DNA from: Acidimicrobiaceae bacterium
Lineage (GTDB): Bacteria; Actinomycetota; Acidimicrobiia; Acidimicrobiales; UBA8592
Length of the DNA stretch: 35,007 nt
Reading direction: 5' to 3'
Assembly: GCA_002720485.1 (NCBI GenBank)
Contig: PBIQ01000006.1
Coordinates: forward strand, 1-35,007
Position 1 is the stretch's first letter; every line of letters starts with the position of its first letter. Under the pieces are notes generated by a model that did no database searches, was not told where the DNA came from, and was given only the letters and a program-made list of their open reading frames with translations. The position numbers were made by a program, and so were the translations under genes. Positions 8,680-17,586 of the stretch are shown here, piece after piece.

Positions 8680-9948
8680 TTGTCAGAGTCAATTACCGTC
8701 ACCGATAATCGATCCGGAGAGTCTGTTGAGATCCCGATTGTTCATGGTGGAGTTGAGTCCAGTGCATGGACTAAATTACTTCCAGATCTTTGGTTTAAGG
8801 ACGAAGGCTTTGCCGCTACTGCTGTGACAAATAGTTCAATCACCTTTATTGACGGAGCAGCTGGGCAACTTGAATACCGAGGGTACCCAATAGAGGATTT
8901 AGCAAGCAACTCCTCATTTCTGGAAGTTGCATTCCTGCTACTCAATGGAGAGCTTCCAAACCAAGATGAATTGACTTCATGGGAAGAAACGATCGCAGAA
9001 AACTCTGATCTAGATCCCAACCATCACAATGCATTGCTTCAGGCCTTCCAAAAAGACTCCCACCCTATGGGCATGTTGACCTCGGCTCTTGCGGCATTAT
9101 CTTCTATGTACCCTGATGCCCGTGAAATTGAAGATCCTGCAATTCGGGCCAAACACACCATCAATCTAATCGCAAAAATTCCATCGATTGCCGCAGCAGC
9201 CGAAAACTTTCGGAACGGCAAGGAAATTCAGTCTTCCAGGCATGATCTTAGCTACACAGAGAACTTTCTTTCTGCAATATACCGCGACGGCGATAGCGAA
9301 TACCTACCTGACCCCATATTCACAAAAGCCTTGGAGCAGCTCTTTATTCTTCATGCTGACCACGAGCAGAATTGCTCAACGACTGCCGTTCGTGTAGTTG
9401 GCTCTGCCCACGCTGACCCATATTCGGCGATTGCTGCTGGAAGTGCAGCATTATCTGGCCCAAGACATGGAGGAGCGAACGAAGCTGTCATTAATATGCT
9501 CGACGAAATTGGCACATTGGAAAATGTCGATGCTTTCGTTGATTCAGTCAAGAACGGTGATGATTTACTTTGGGGGTTTGGCCACCGCGTCTATAAAAAC
9601 TATGACCCAAGAGCTCAAATCATTAAGGACACCGCCCATCAGATCTTTGAAGTAACTGGAAAGAATCCAAAATTAGATATCGCTTTAAAACTTGAAGAAA
9701 CTGCGCTTGCTGACGATTATTTCATCAGCCGAAAGCTGTATCCAAATGTTGATTTCTATAGTGGACTTATCTATCAGGCTATGGGCTTTCCTGTGAATAT
9801 GTTTACAGTTCTCTTTGCTATAGCTAGAACGTCTGGCTGGCTTTCACACTGGAACGAAATGCTCGAGAGAAATACACGAATTGCACGACCAAGACAGCTG
9901 TACGTAGGAAATTCAACACGGGAATTCACAAGCATCCAAGATCGATAG
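8680..9948 (+). CDS. gltA: Citrate synthase
   Basis: 422 residues, a normal length for type II citrate synthase. It condenses oxaloacetate and acetyl-CoA. The TTG start is supported by GGAG at 8670-8673 with a 6-bp spacer and by a standard N-terminus. Catalytic residues are seen: His263 in GPRHGGANEAV, His302 in GFGHRVYKNYDPRA and the Asp in NVDFYSG (res ~357). HADHEQNCSTTAVR and the C-terminal RPRQLYVG are also typical. A TACAAT at 8645-8650 could be a -10 element but lacks a good -35. The stop is 1 bp from the stop of rsmE on the other strand. Confidence 0.97.
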   Translation: MSESITVTDNRSGESVEIPIVHGGVESSAWTKLLPDLWFKDEGFAATAVTNSSITFIDGAAGQLEYRGYPIEDLASNSSFLEVAFLLLNGELPNQDELTSWEETIAENSDLDPNHHNALLQAFQKDSHPMGMLTSALAALSSMYPDAREIEDPAIRAKHTINLIAKIPSIAAAAENFRNGKEIQSSRHDLSYTENFLSAIYRDGDSEYLPDPIFTKALEQLFILHADHEQNCSTTAVRVVGSAHADPYSAIAAGSAALSGPRHGGANEAVINMLDEIGTLENVDAFVDSVKNGDDLLWGFGHRVYKNYDPRAQIIKDTAHQIFEVTGKNPKLDIALKLEETALADDYFISRKLYPNVDFYSGLIYQAMGFPVNMFTVLFAIARTSGWLSHWNEMLERNTRIARPRQLYVGNSTREFTSIQDR

Positions 9949-9949
9949 A

Positions 9950-10654
9950 TTACGACCTGCTTCCTGTAGTCCTAAATGATTCCATCATCGCTCCAGCGAC
10001 GATCGCCGCTGTTTCAGCTCGAAGCACCTGATCGCTAAGGCAAACTTTAGGTAAATTAAATGCGTATTCACTTTGGGACCATCCTCCTTCAGGCCCTATG
10101 GCTAGACATGTGCAACTCTCAGTAATTTGAACTCCACTCGCATCAGCCATTGCTACTCCTGAAAGAGCCGCAACATCTACGAAAGAAGATACGAAAGTAA
10201 CCTGAGGCAACCAAATTCCTTTAGATTGCTCGAGAGCAGAATGAGTGACGCGCTGCAATCGTTGCTCGTTCTTCAATTGTTTTGATTGATCCCACAACGG
10301 TACTGAGTGCTCGGCGGGGAATAAAACAATCTTGTCTATGCCGATTTCAGTTAGTTTCTGCACAGCAAGATCTGGCTTGCCTGATTTAGTAAGGGAAATG
10401 GCAATGGTCAAAGAATGTCTTCGTTCCTCCTCAAACCGGATTTCATCCACATTTTTAAGAAAGTTTCCAGAAAAATTGAATACTCCCCAAGCCCCCTTCC
10501 CGTCTGTCGCAGTAATGAGACTATTAGGTTTGATTCGAAGAACTTTCTTTAAGTGATGAAGCTTCTCCTCGCTCAATTCTGGTGTTTCTAGATTCTCTAA
10601 AAGGACGTGAGGGTAGCTTAAACTTGCTAAATCTCTAATGCCCAAGTCACGCAT
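9950..10654 (-). CDS. rsmE: 16S rRNA (uracil1498-N3)-methyltransferase RsmE
   Basis: About 234 residues from the ATG at 10654, which follows the dnaJ stop by one base (TGA-A-ATG) and suggests coupled translation. A longer frame to 10705 exists, but it would overlap dnaJ by ~50 bp and adds residues not typical of the family. The N-terminal PUA-like domain has LHHLKKVLRIKPN. The SPOUT domain has LAVQKLTEIGIDKIVLFPAEHS, IGPEGGWSQSE and LSDQVLRAETAAIVA, the deep-knot SAM-binding residues. RsmE methylates N3 of U1498 in the decoding region of 16S rRNA. It is the last gene of the lepA-dnaJ-rsmE block, and dnaJ-rsmE adjacency is common in Actinobacteria. Confidence 0.93.
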   Translation of the reverse strand: MRDLGIRDLASLSYPHVLLENLETPELSEEKLHHLKKVLRIKPNSLITATDGKGAWGVFNFSGNFLKNVDEIRFEEERRHSLTIAISLTKSGKPDLAVQKLTEIGIDKIVLFPAEHSVPLWDQSKQLKNEQRLQRVTHSALEQSKGIWLPQVTFVSSFVDVAALSGVAMADASGVQITESCTCLAIGPEGGWSQSEYAFNLPKVCLSDQVLRAETAAIVAGAMMESFRTTGSRS

Positions 10655-10655
10655 T

Positions 10656-11753
10656 TCAGCGACGCTTACGGTTTCTGGACTTCTTATTAGGTGCCATTTC
10701 ATCACGCATCTGCGCTAATTCACTCAGCAGCTTTCTTTCTTCCTTAGTTAGATCCACTGGAGTGTCAACAACGATAGTAACGATCAGATCCCCCCGGCCT
10801 CTTCTTTGTAGTTTAGGAACACCCTTACCGCGAAAACGAATCCGCTCTCCGGTACGAGTTCCAGCAGGTATCTGGAGATGCTCCTCACTATCGACTGTCG
10901 AATACTCGATGGAGGCCCCTAGAGCGGCTTGAGTAACTGGAATCCATAGCTCTTCATAAAGATCATCACCAACTCGCTCAAATCTCTCATGCTCCGCCAC
11001 CTGATAACGGACGTGTATATCCCCGATTCCGCCACCTCTCGGACCGGCATGACCCATCCCTGATAATCTCTGAGTCACTCCGGTCGTTATACCTACTGGA
11101 ATACCAACCGTGTATCCCTTTTTCTTCCTCTCAGTTCCTGTTCCAGTGCATGTTCTACAAGGATCAAGAATCACTGAACCATACCCATGGCAGGCTCGAC
11201 ACTCTACCGTGGACATCATCTGCCCTAGCAAACTCTGTCGCACTTCTTGGACGATCCCTCTCCCTTCACATCTCGAACACGATTCTGGTGCACTCTCACC
11301 TCTTGAACCACTCGCTTCGCATGTTTCACATGGCACTGACACTTCGATTTCAAATGTGGTTTCACCACCTAGAACAACCTCTTCTAAAGTGACGGTCACT
11401 AGAACTTCTGCATCACTCCCCCTTGGCGGGCCAGATTGCCGGAAGCTTGAATTGCTAAATGGGCTACTCCCCCCAAAAAATGCTTCAAAGATATCCGAAA
11501 TTCCTCCCGCACCTTGAAAGCCTGATTGCGGCCCACCCCCTAGAGTCCCGAATTGGTCATACTGGCGACGCTTCTGATCATCGCTTAGAACTTCATAAGC
11601 TTGCGCTACCTCTTTAAATCTCTTCTCTGCTTCTGCATCTCCAGGATTAGCATCAGGATGATATTTGCGAGCTAAAGTCCGGTACGCCTTTTTGATTTCA
11701 TCCTGAGTTGCGTTCCGTGATAAGCCCAGAATCTGATAGAGATCTGTATCCAT
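10656..11753 (-). CDS. dnaJ: Chaperone protein DnaJ
   Basis: 365 residues from the ATG at 11753; a GTG directly before it (11756) is also open, but GAGAG lies 6 bp upstream of that GTG-ATG pair. The domains are in standard order. The J-domain carries the DnaK-stimulating HPD (in YHPDANPGD). A Gly/Phe-rich linker follows ([13 protein letters not shown]). Four zinc-finger CxxCxGxG-type repeats are [24 protein letters not shown] and CRTCTGTG (the first lacks one Gly). Two C-terminal substrate-binding domains complete the protein. It is a co-chaperone of DnaK (not in the window). In many actinobacteria hrcA precedes dnaJ; here lepA does, 58 bp upstream. Confidence 0.97.
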   Translation of the reverse strand: MDTDLYQILGLSRNATQDEIKKAYRTLARKYHPDANPGDAEAEKRFKEVAQAYEVLSDDQKRRQYDQFGTLGGGPQSGFQGAGGISDIFEAFFGGSSPFSNSSFRQSGPPRGSDAEVLVTVTLEEVVLGGETTFEIEVSVPCETCEASGSRGESAPESCSRCEGRGIVQEVRQSLLGQMMSTVECRACHGYGSVILDPCRTCTGTGTERKKKGYTVGIPVGITTGVTQRLSGMGHAGPRGGGIGDIHVRYQVAEHERFERVGDDLYEELWIPVTQAALGASIEYSTVDSEEHLQIPAGTRTGERIRFRGKGVPKLQRRGRGDLIVTIVVDTPVDLTKEERKLLSELAQMRDEMAPNKKSRNRKRR

Positions 11754-11811
11754 CACTGGCTCTCTCTATCTCTAGTTTGCATTATCATCAAAATCCCTCA
11801 GGCTTTACCGA

Positions 11812-13599
11812 TCAATCACCCAGTTTAAGCGCAGAAATAAAGGCTTCTTGAGGAACGTCCACTCTTCCAATCGATTTCATCTTCTTTTTACCTTCTTTTT
11901 GTTTTTTTAGCAGCTTATTTTTTCTCGTCACATCGCCACCGTAGAGCTTTGCCGTAACATCCTTTCGATATGCCTTTACTGTTTCCCTAGCTATTATTTT
12001 GCTAGATATTGCTGCTTGAATCGGAACATCAAATTGTTGCCTAGGTATCAGCTCTTTCAATTTTTTACTCATTTGTTGACCATACTCGTATGCCTTAGAG
12101 CGGTGAACAATCGAACTAAATGCATCCACAGATTCTCCCTGAAGCAAGATATCGACTTTAACTAAATCAGACGCAGCATAGCCATCATTGTCGTAGTCCA
12201 TGCTTGCGTACCCTTGCGTGCGGCTTTTCATCTGATCAAAGAAGTCCATCACTACTTCAGCGAGCGGCATTCTGTAGACCAACTCCACTCGTTCGGGAGA
12301 TATGTACTCCATCTTCTCCATACTCCCCCTTCGAGTCTGACATAAGTCCATTAAGGATCCTGTATAAGTACTTGGGGTGATAATGGAAGCTCGTAGATAT
12401 GGCTCCTCTATCGATTCAACCAAATTTTGTTGTGGGACGTCACTTGGATTATCCACATGAATAATTTCACCATTGGAGAGCGTAATTCGATATTCAACCG
12501 AAGGGGCAGTAGAAATTAAACTCAGGTCAAATTCTCTTTCTAACCGCTCACGAACAATTTCCATATGTAATAAGCCAAGAAAGCCACATCGAAATCCGAA
12601 TCCTAACGCCCCAGAAGTTTCTGGCTCGTAGGTAAAGCTTGAATCGTTCAATCTGAGCTTCTCTAAAGCATCCCTTAAACTAGGGTACTCATCGCCGTCG
12701 ATTGGGTACAGTCCGCTAAAGACCATTGGTTTAGGTTCACGGTATCCCTCCAGAGGCGACGCTGCTTTCCTATGGACCTCTGTAATCGTTTCTCCTGCTC
12801 GTGCATCTCCTACATCTTTAATTCCTGCGATAAGATAACCAACCTCCCCTGCGGAGAGCGTTTCCACCGGTGCAGTATCAGGCTTTCGGATTCCTATCTC
12901 TTCAACACCTGACGTCTTTCCTACTTGCATGAAATAAAGTTTGCTATCGGATGACAATTCACCGTTCATTACTCTAATTGAGCTGACTACTCCCCTGTAT
13001 TGGTCATAATGGCTGTCAAAAATCAGTGCTTGAAGTGGGCTATCAATTTCCCCGTTTGGAGGAGGTACACGATCCACTATTGAATCCAATAGCTCAGATA
13101 CGCCTTCCCCTGTCTTTGCGCTCAGTCGAAGAACCTCCCCTGCCGGTATTCCAAGTACCTGCTCTATTTCACTGGCGCATGCATCAGGTTCTGCTGCTGG
13201 AAGATCAATTTTGTTCAGAGCCGCCACAATTTCTAAATCATTTTCTAAAGCTAGGTAAGTGTTAGCGAGAGTCTGCGCCTCTATCCCTTGAGCTGCATCT
13301 ACCAGAAGGATAACACCTTCGCATGCTGCAAGAGAACGAGAGACTTCATACCCGAAATCAACGTGACCAGGAGTATCTATCAGATTTATTGTCACATCAC
13401 CATGCTTTAGTGAAACGCTCTGGAGTTTGATGGTTATTCCTCGTTCACGTTCAAGGTCCATCGAATCTAAATACTGCTCTCTCATTTCGCGCGGATCCAC
13501 AGCTCCACATATCTCGAGCATCCGATCAGCGAGGGTAGATTTCCCATGATCGATATGAGCGATTATCGCTATGTTACGTATATTTGACTGTTGCATCAT
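11812..13599 (-). CDS. lepA: Elongation factor 4 (LepA), back-translocating GTPase
   Basis: 595 residues from the ATG at 13599, the usual ~600 for LepA. The frame reaches back to another ATG at 13644, but those 15 residues ([15 protein letters not shown]) are not family-like, and neither start has a clear ribosome site. The G domain shows [14 protein letters not shown] (P-loop), the RGITIK switch [13 protein letters not shown] and [11 protein letters not shown]. The C-terminal domain specific to LepA is complete, with [21 protein letters not shown] near the end. It binds the ribosome and acts in initiation and elongation fidelity. It is divergent from rpsT. Confidence 0.96.
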   Translation of the reverse strand: MMQQSNIRNIAIIAHIDHGKSTLADRMLEICGAVDPREMREQYLDSMDLERERGITIKLQSVSLKHGDVTINLIDTPGHVDFGYEVSRSLAACEGVILLVDAAQGIEAQTLANTYLALENDLEIVAALNKIDLPAAEPDACASEIEQVLGIPAGEVLRLSAKTGEGVSELLDSIVDRVPPPNGEIDSPLQALIFDSHYDQYRGVVSSIRVMNGELSSDSKLYFMQVGKTSGVEEIGIRKPDTAPVETLSAGEVGYLIAGIKDVGDARAGETITEVHRKAASPLEGYREPKPMVFSGLYPIDGDEYPSLRDALEKLRLNDSSFTYEPETSGALGFGFRCGFLGLLHMEIVRERLEREFDLSLISTAPSVEYRITLSNGEIIHVDNPSDVPQQNLVESIEEPYLRASIITPSTYTGSLMDLCQTRRGSMEKMEYISPERVELVYRMPLAEVVMDFFDQMKSRTQGYASMDYDNDGYAASDLVKVDILLQGESVDAFSSIVHRSKAYEYGQQMSKKLKELIPRQQFDVPIQAAISSKIIARETVKAYRKDVTAKLYGGDVTRKNKLLKKQKEGKKKMKSIGRVDVPQEAFISALKLGD

Positions 13600-13653
13600 T
13601 ACTTTTACTGTAGGTGTCTGATTTTTATGCTGCTTGGGTAGCATACGAGATAA

Positions 13654-13666
13654 CTACCGATGGTAG
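13654..13666. repeat. Short dyad CTACC-GAT-GGTAG between lepA and rpsT
   Basis: A perfect 5-bp inverted repeat with a 3-bp spacer lies in the ~68-110 bp divergent region between lepA (-) and rpsT (+). A TATAAG follows at 13671-13676 on the + strand, and TATGCT appears on the - strand near 13645. The dyad could be an operator or a small leader hairpin, but its short arms make chance likely. Confidence 0.25.
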
Positions 13667-13711
13667 GTGCTATAAGGGCAACTTCCATCAATTCAATCCG
13701 AAGGTCAGGAA

Positions 13712-13963
13712 ATGGCAAACATTAAAAGTCAAATTAAGCGTAACCGGCAAAACGAAAAACGCCGTGGACGCAATAAGGCAATACGATCTGAAATAAACTC
13801 TCGTGTTAAAAACGCTCTTCAAGCAGATGGGGGCGATGAAGAGGCACTTAGGCTAGCCATAAAGAAAATCGACAAAGCTGCAAGTAAAAACATACTCCAT
13901 AAGAATACCGCAGCTAGGAAAAAAAGTAGATTAGTTAAGCGATTCAACGACTTGAACAGCTGA
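13712..13963 (+). CDS. rpsT: 30S ribosomal protein S20
   Basis: 83 residues, highly basic, with the S20 pattern [21 protein letters not shown] at the start and a C-terminal [17 protein letters not shown]20 binds 16S rRNA early in small-subunit assembly. The ATG has AGGA directly upstream (13706-13709) and AAGG a little further up (13700-13703). The gene is divergent from lepA and converges on holA, with 1 bp between the two stop codons. The rpsT-holA neighbourhood is common in bacteria. Confidence 0.97.
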   Translation: MANIKSQIKRNRQNEKRRGRNKAIRSEINSRVKNALQADGGDEEALRLAIKKIDKAASKNILHKNTAARKKSRLVKRFNDLNS

Positions 13964-13964
13964 T

Positions 13965-14978
13965 CTAAGCGAGGTAAAGATAAGCCAATCTTGCTACTAG
14001 CACTTCGAGGATAACGTCTCCTGTAAGGGCTGATTTCCCCCGTAACGCCAAGTCAGCATCAGATAGAAGAGATATCGCTTTCCTTGATTTAGAATTCCCT
14101 AATTTCCGCGCTTCTTGAAGTGATTTCCCCGCGCGAAATGATGATCCTTTGTCGCCTAAAACACCGGCGGCTTCTTCAGCGCTTCCGATACCTAAACCGG
14201 CAAGACGAAGGATCCTGCTGAAGTGGCCGTGCAAAGTAGCAAGAATTTGCATTTCATGGCGACCGCCAGATTGCCGAAGCCGCTTAAGTTTTTGCAACGC
14301 TACTGTAGCATTTCCGCTGGCTATTGCATCTGTCAGTTCCCAAGGTGGAACCCCGCCCGCGGATCCTAAATAAGGGATTACATCTTCACGGGTCACTAAG
14401 TTATCTTCACCAAAAGCACTCTTCAACGTTTTAAGAACTGCTTGGACGTTCGCTAGGTCTTCTCCAATGTTCTCCACAAGAGCATCTGTGGCTGCTTTGT
14501 CTAGCGATACACCGCTAAGTGCAATTTGGTCTCGGATCCATACTCCTGTTTTACGGCCAACTCGAGTGTCGATGACCTGACCGCATTGCTCTATCATCTC
14601 GATGAGAGGCTTCGGAATTTGCCCTAATCGCTGCTGTTGCGGCCCTTTCTCCCAGACAAGAACCAATCTCGTTGTATCTAAAGGATTTTCTAAATACTCC
14701 AGAAGAGGCCCTATCATGTCTTTCTTTGAAAACACCCCCATATCTCTTCCTACTACTACACGGGAATCTGTTAAGAACGGGATTGTTTGGGCTGCTGTGA
14801 GAAGAGCTTCAAGCGAATAGTCCCCATTGTCAGCCCGATGATTAGCCTCGTTTACCTCTTCGACTCCGATCTCGCGGCTCTCTCCGTTGAGAAGATCATC
14901 AGTAAGTGACCTTAGTGCATTGCCCACTAAGGTCGGGTCATCTCCTCTTATCAAGTAAGCGTCTGCAAAGTCAACCAT
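13965..14978 (-). CDS. holA: DNA polymerase III delta subunit
   Basis: About 337 residues from the ATG at 14978; a TTG two codons upstream (14984) is the alternative and neither has a ribosome site. The fold order is that of HolA: an N-terminal RecA-like domain beginning AYLIRGDDPTLV, TIPFLTDSRVVVGRD (res ~68-82), LVLVWEKG, the middle domain with LDKAATDALVENIGEDLANVQ, and a C-terminal collar domain with WELTDAIASGNATVALQKL. HolA binds and opens the beta sliding clamp within the clamp loader. It lies 42 bp downstream of the thioredoxin-like gene, on the same strand. Confidence 0.9.
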   Translation of the reverse strand: MVDFADAYLIRGDDPTLVGNALRSLTDDLLNGESREIGVEEVNEANHRADNGDYSLEALLTAAQTIPFLTDSRVVVGRDMGVFSKKDMIGPLLEYLENPLDTTRLVLVWEKGPQQQRLGQIPKPLIEMIEQCGQVIDTRVGRKTGVWIRDQIALSGVSLDKAATDALVENIGEDLANVQAVLKTLKSAFGEDNLVTREDVIPYLGSAGGVPPWELTDAIASGNATVALQKLKRLRQSGGRHEMQILATLHGHFSRILRLAGLGIGSAEEAAGVLGDKGSSFRAGKSLQEARKLGNSKSRKAISLLSDADLALRGKSALTGDVILEVLVARLAYLYLA

Positions 14979-15020
14979 GTTCAAGAATACATCAGTTTTG
15001 AACTGCTTCAGAAGGAAGAT

Positions 15021-15722
15021 CTAGTAAATTTCCCTTGACAATTTCTGACGGTATGTTTTCGCTTGATCACTGTCTGGGCCCAGTACATCAAGGAGATCTA
15101 CGAATTCTTCACGGGCCTTGTCATCGCCTTTCACACTTACCAACAACTCGTCTAGGCGATTCAATATTTCTGTTTGGCTTATCTCACCTGTTCTTATTTG
15201 AGCAGCAATGTGTCGAGTCTCTGCGGACTCTGGAATCCTGGTTAGCAATTCAAGCGCTTCTTCGCCCTTTCCTTCCCTGTTATAGATTTTTGCGAGTTTG
15301 GTGATAGCTTCTGGATGGTCTGGGATTGCCTGAAGAATCTCTTCAAGCGATTCTAAGGTCTCTTCTTCCAGCAACTGTTTGACGATTTCATCTTGTTCGC
15401 TTGGAAGAAGACCCTCAATAAATGCTGCAACCTCTCCTTCTCCTTTTGCCCCTACGAAGCCATCCACGACTTCACCGTTTTTGATTCCGAAGACTGCGGG
15501 GATACTTTGCACTTGGAAGCTTTGAGCGACCTGAGGGTTCTCATCGATATTGACCTTCACTAATTCGACTTTCCCCGCAGTTGCTTTTACACACTTTTCA
15601 AGAATTGGTCCTAGTGCTTTGCATGGCTCGCACCATGGAGCCCAAAGGTCCACGATCACTGGAACAGTTTCAGAACGGATAATTACATCGTTATTGAAAG
15701 TTTCATCGGTTACGGGCTTCAT
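15021..15722 (-). CDS. Thioredoxin-domain protein with TPR tail (CnoX/YbbN-like)
   Basis: 233 residues. Residues 1-110 form a thioredoxin fold with the active site WAPWCEPCK (Cys31 and Cys34) and the cis-Pro segment QVQSIPAVFG. Residues ~115-233 form a TPR-like helical tail (IPDHPEAITKLAKIYNREGKGEEALELLTRIP), as in the chaperedoxin YbbN/CnoX. E. coli CnoX has an inactive SQHC site, whereas this one keeps a redox-active CxxC. No signal peptide is seen, so it is cytoplasmic. The ATG has no ribosome site; TATATT lies 7 bp upstream (15729-15734), suggesting a leaderless transcript. Likely role: holding and redox repair of unfolding proteins, by family. Confidence 0.85.
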   Translation of the reverse strand: MKPVTDETFNNDVIIRSETVPVIVDLWAPWCEPCKALGPILEKCVKATAGKVELVKVNIDENPQVAQSFQVQSIPAVFGIKNGEVVDGFVGAKGEGEVAAFIEGLLPSEQDEIVKQLLEEETLESLEEILQAIPDHPEAITKLAKIYNREGKGEEALELLTRIPESAETRHIAAQIRTGEISQTEILNRLDELLVSVKGDDKAREEFVDLLDVLGPDSDQAKTYRQKLSREIY

Positions 15723-15765
15723 AGGGCCAATATAGCCAATCGATGTTTATTTGCACCACGTTATT

Positions 15766-15891
15766 TCAATACTCAGAAATATCTGTGACAATCATCTCTT
15801 CGTCAGCGAATACCATTTGATTATTCGATAAACAATGGGGGCAGTGCAACTCATCAGATTCCAACTCCTTGTCGCATACTTCGCAATACAT
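15766..15891 (-). CDS. 41-residue putative zinc-ribbon protein
   Basis: This small frame begins ATG at 15891 and stops with TGA at 15766-15768. The protein has Cys3, Cys6, Cys17 and Cys20 as CEVC and CPHC 10 residues apart (MYCEVCDKE... then LHCPHC), a spacing that can bind one zinc. The remaining half is acidic (FADEEMIVTD). A purine-rich AGAAGAGAG lies ~8 bp upstream of the ATG. It is preceded by a tRNA-Ala gene on the same strand and followed by the thioredoxin-TPR gene, with a gap of 43 bp. I do not recognise a family; a small metal-binding or nucleic acid-binding role is a guess. Conservation would be the test. Confidence 0.6.
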   Translation of the reverse strand: MYCEVCDKELESDELHCPHCLSNNQMVFADEEMIVTDISEY

Positions 15892-15916
15892 ATTTGCTGC
15901 TCTCTTCTTCGCTACG

Positions 15917-15989
15917 TGGAGCTAAGGGGAATTGAACCCCTGACCTCTTCCATGCCATGGAAGCGCTCTACCAACTGAGCTATAGCCCC
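15917..15989 (-). tRNA. tRNA-Ala (anticodon GGC)
   Basis: On the - strand a 73-nt cloverleaf folds fully. The acceptor GGGGCTA pairs with TAGCTCC, including the alanine identity pair G3:U70. The D-arm is GCTC-AGTTGGTA-GAGC. The anticodon arm is CTTCC-ATGGCAT-GGAAG with anticodon GGC, and the T-arm is AGGGG-TTCAATT-CCCCT. The discriminator is A73. CCA is not encoded (ACG follows), so it is added after transcription. It reads GCC and GCU alanine codons and lies between rsfS and the zinc-ribbon gene, all on the - strand. Confidence 0.97.
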
Positions 15990-16022
15990 TTGCGAAGGTA
16001 CTGTATCCAACTTTTTAATATT

Positions 16023-16424
16023 TCAGCGAAGATCTGTTGCTTGAACGGGTGGGAAGTCAATAAGTGGCCTGTCGCTCCACAGTCTCTCAAGCTGGTAATA
16101 GTCTCGTTCTTTTGAGTCAAATACATGAACGAGAAATTCGCCATAATCCATCAATACCCATTTATAGTCGTCGTTTCCTTCGATCCGAGTTGGCGACGGA
16201 CCTCCCGCTTCTTTAAGGGCACTTTCTACTTCTTCTGAAATTGCTTTTACTTGCCGATTAGTTCTTCCAGTTGTGATAACAAAGTACTCAGCGATCGCAA
16301 AAACATCGCCTACATCGACAATCACGGTATCGTGGCCAGATTTTTCTTCGATTGCTTCTCCGGCGAGCAAAATCCATTTGGCCGATTCAATATCTGAGCC
16401 GACTAGGGTATGAGAGTCTCCCAT
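16023..16424 (-). CDS. rsfS: Ribosomal silencing factor RsfS
   Basis: 133 residues with the RsfS/Iojap pattern: HDTVIVDVGDVFAIAEYFVITTGRTNRQVKAI, then a C-terminal WVLMDYGEFLVHVFDSKERDYYQLERLW. RsfS binds L14 and blocks joining of ribosomal subunits when nutrients are short. The ATG directly follows the stop of the LytR_C gene (TAG-ATG) with AGGA upstream, so the two are translationally coupled. The nadD - LytR_C - rsfS order is common in Actinobacteria. Confidence 0.96.
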   Translation of the reverse strand: MGDSHTLVGSDIESAKWILLAGEAIEEKSGHDTVIVDVGDVFAIAEYFVITTGRTNRQVKAISEEVESALKEAGGPSPTRIEGNDDYKWVLMDYGEFLVHVFDSKERDYYQLERLWSDRPLIDFPPVQATDLR

Positions 16425-17579
16425 CTAGTTCCTATCTTTCAGTTCATCGCCGATGATAACTGTTATTTCGACCGCTGCATCCGTAAGGGGCTCGAAAAAT
16501 ATCTCGCCCCCACCTAGCGCCTGTTGGAATCGTTCAGCAAGCCCAGCGTCCTTCTCATCATGATAAATCAACTCAGTTTTCCTATTGAATTCAGACGAGT
16601 TTCCCATGATGAGAATCTGGGCTCCCGCCTTCACTAAACTCGGAGAATAAACCGCCGCTAAATCCAGTCCTCCTACTCCATCAAGCAAGCGAACCGTTGT
16701 TCTTGACCCAGGGCTACTAGGAAGTGGGAATGGAATCATATCCAAAACAGCATCTCTGGCAGCAGCTTTTTCGATATGTGCTTCCTCTGAATTCTGAGCT
16801 TGCGGCAATTCTACAATGACTAAATCGCCCTGAGATAAACCTGAGACCATTCGCCCGAAACCACTTTCTACTTCTCCAGGAATCAGTGAGGCGTCGTCCT
16901 CTATCGCCAGTGCTTCAATCCATGCCAGCCAGAACAATTGCTGTCGTATACGGCGCAATTCCCCTGAAACGTCATCAGAAGAGTCGGCGATAAATTGGCC
17001 TACTCCGCTAGATCGTAACTCTATATCGCCCCCATACTGGCAACATCGAGAGTCATCTACTGCGGAAACCTCGCTTACAGCAATTTCATAGGATGGGACC
17101 TTGAGATCAACACTAAGTGGAGATACGGGAGCGAGATAAGAGTCCCAATTCGATGCAAACATCGTATTGCTAGTTGTGAATCCAATATTCAAATAAGCCT
17201 TGAGGGATCTCTCTGTTTCGTTAGGCCCTTCAGAAGCGTAGATCGAAGCAATTGTATTTTCTTGCCCCAGAATTGTTTCAGGTTTTAACAATAGAAGCGA
17301 CCCGCCCTCATCGTTAGGACCCAGAGCAATAACGGCGACCATTGCGAGGTTTCCGTCATCATCCACGGCAAATGTTAGGTGCGAAGGGGTAGCGGTAACG
17401 TAAGTTAGATAGCCCGCTTCGGAAGGGTCCACAACTACGTCGCCAAAATCCCCGTCAGTTGATTTGAGTATTGCGTCGGTTGCGTTCCAAACAAACAAAG
17501 GAATGGCAATGAGAAAGGAAAGAGTTAGTACTGGAAATACCCACATCCACCATGGCTTCTGTAGAAATAGCTTCTTCAA
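16425..17579 (-). CDS. Membrane-anchored LytR_C-domain protein, degenerate LCP-like
   Basis: About 384 residues from a TTG at 17579. This start is preferred because AGGTGA (17587-17592) lies 7 bp upstream and the protein then begins MKKLFLQKPWWMWVF; a longer frame to 17639 would overlap nadD by 53 bp. Residues ~9-30 form one membrane segment (VFPVLTLSFLIAIPLFVW), with the rest outside. Residues ~50-270 sit where an LCP (LytR-CpsA-Psr) phosphotransferase domain is expected, but I do not find the usual conserved Asp/Arg motifs; only fragments such as LLLLKPETILG and a KAYLNIGF-like helix hint at it. Residues ~290-375 resemble the LytR_C domain (TTVRLLDGVGGLDLAA, AGAQILIMGNSS). Likely a cell envelope protein that has lost or remodelled the LCP catalytic site. 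Also possible: an unrelated domain in the same locus. Confidence 0.6.
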   Translation of the reverse strand: MKKLFLQKPWWMWVFPVLTLSFLIAIPLFVWNATDAILKSTDGDFGDVVVDPSEAGYLTYVTATPSHLTFAVDDDGNLAMVAVIALGPNDEGGSLLLLKPETILGQENTIASIYASEGPNETERSLKAYLNIGFTTSNTMFASNWDSYLAPVSPLSVDLKVPSYEIAVSEVSAVDDSRCCQYGGDIELRSSGVGQFIADSSDDVSGELRRIRQQLFWLAWIEALAIEDDASLIPGEVESGFGRMVSGLSQGDLVIVELPQAQNSEEAHIEKAAARDAVLDMIPFPLPSSPGSRTTVRLLDGVGGLDLAAVYSPSLVKAGAQILIMGNSSEFNRKTELIYHDEKDAGLAERFQQALGGGEIFFEPLTDAAVEITVIIGDELKDRN

Positions 17580-17586
17580 TCGCTTT

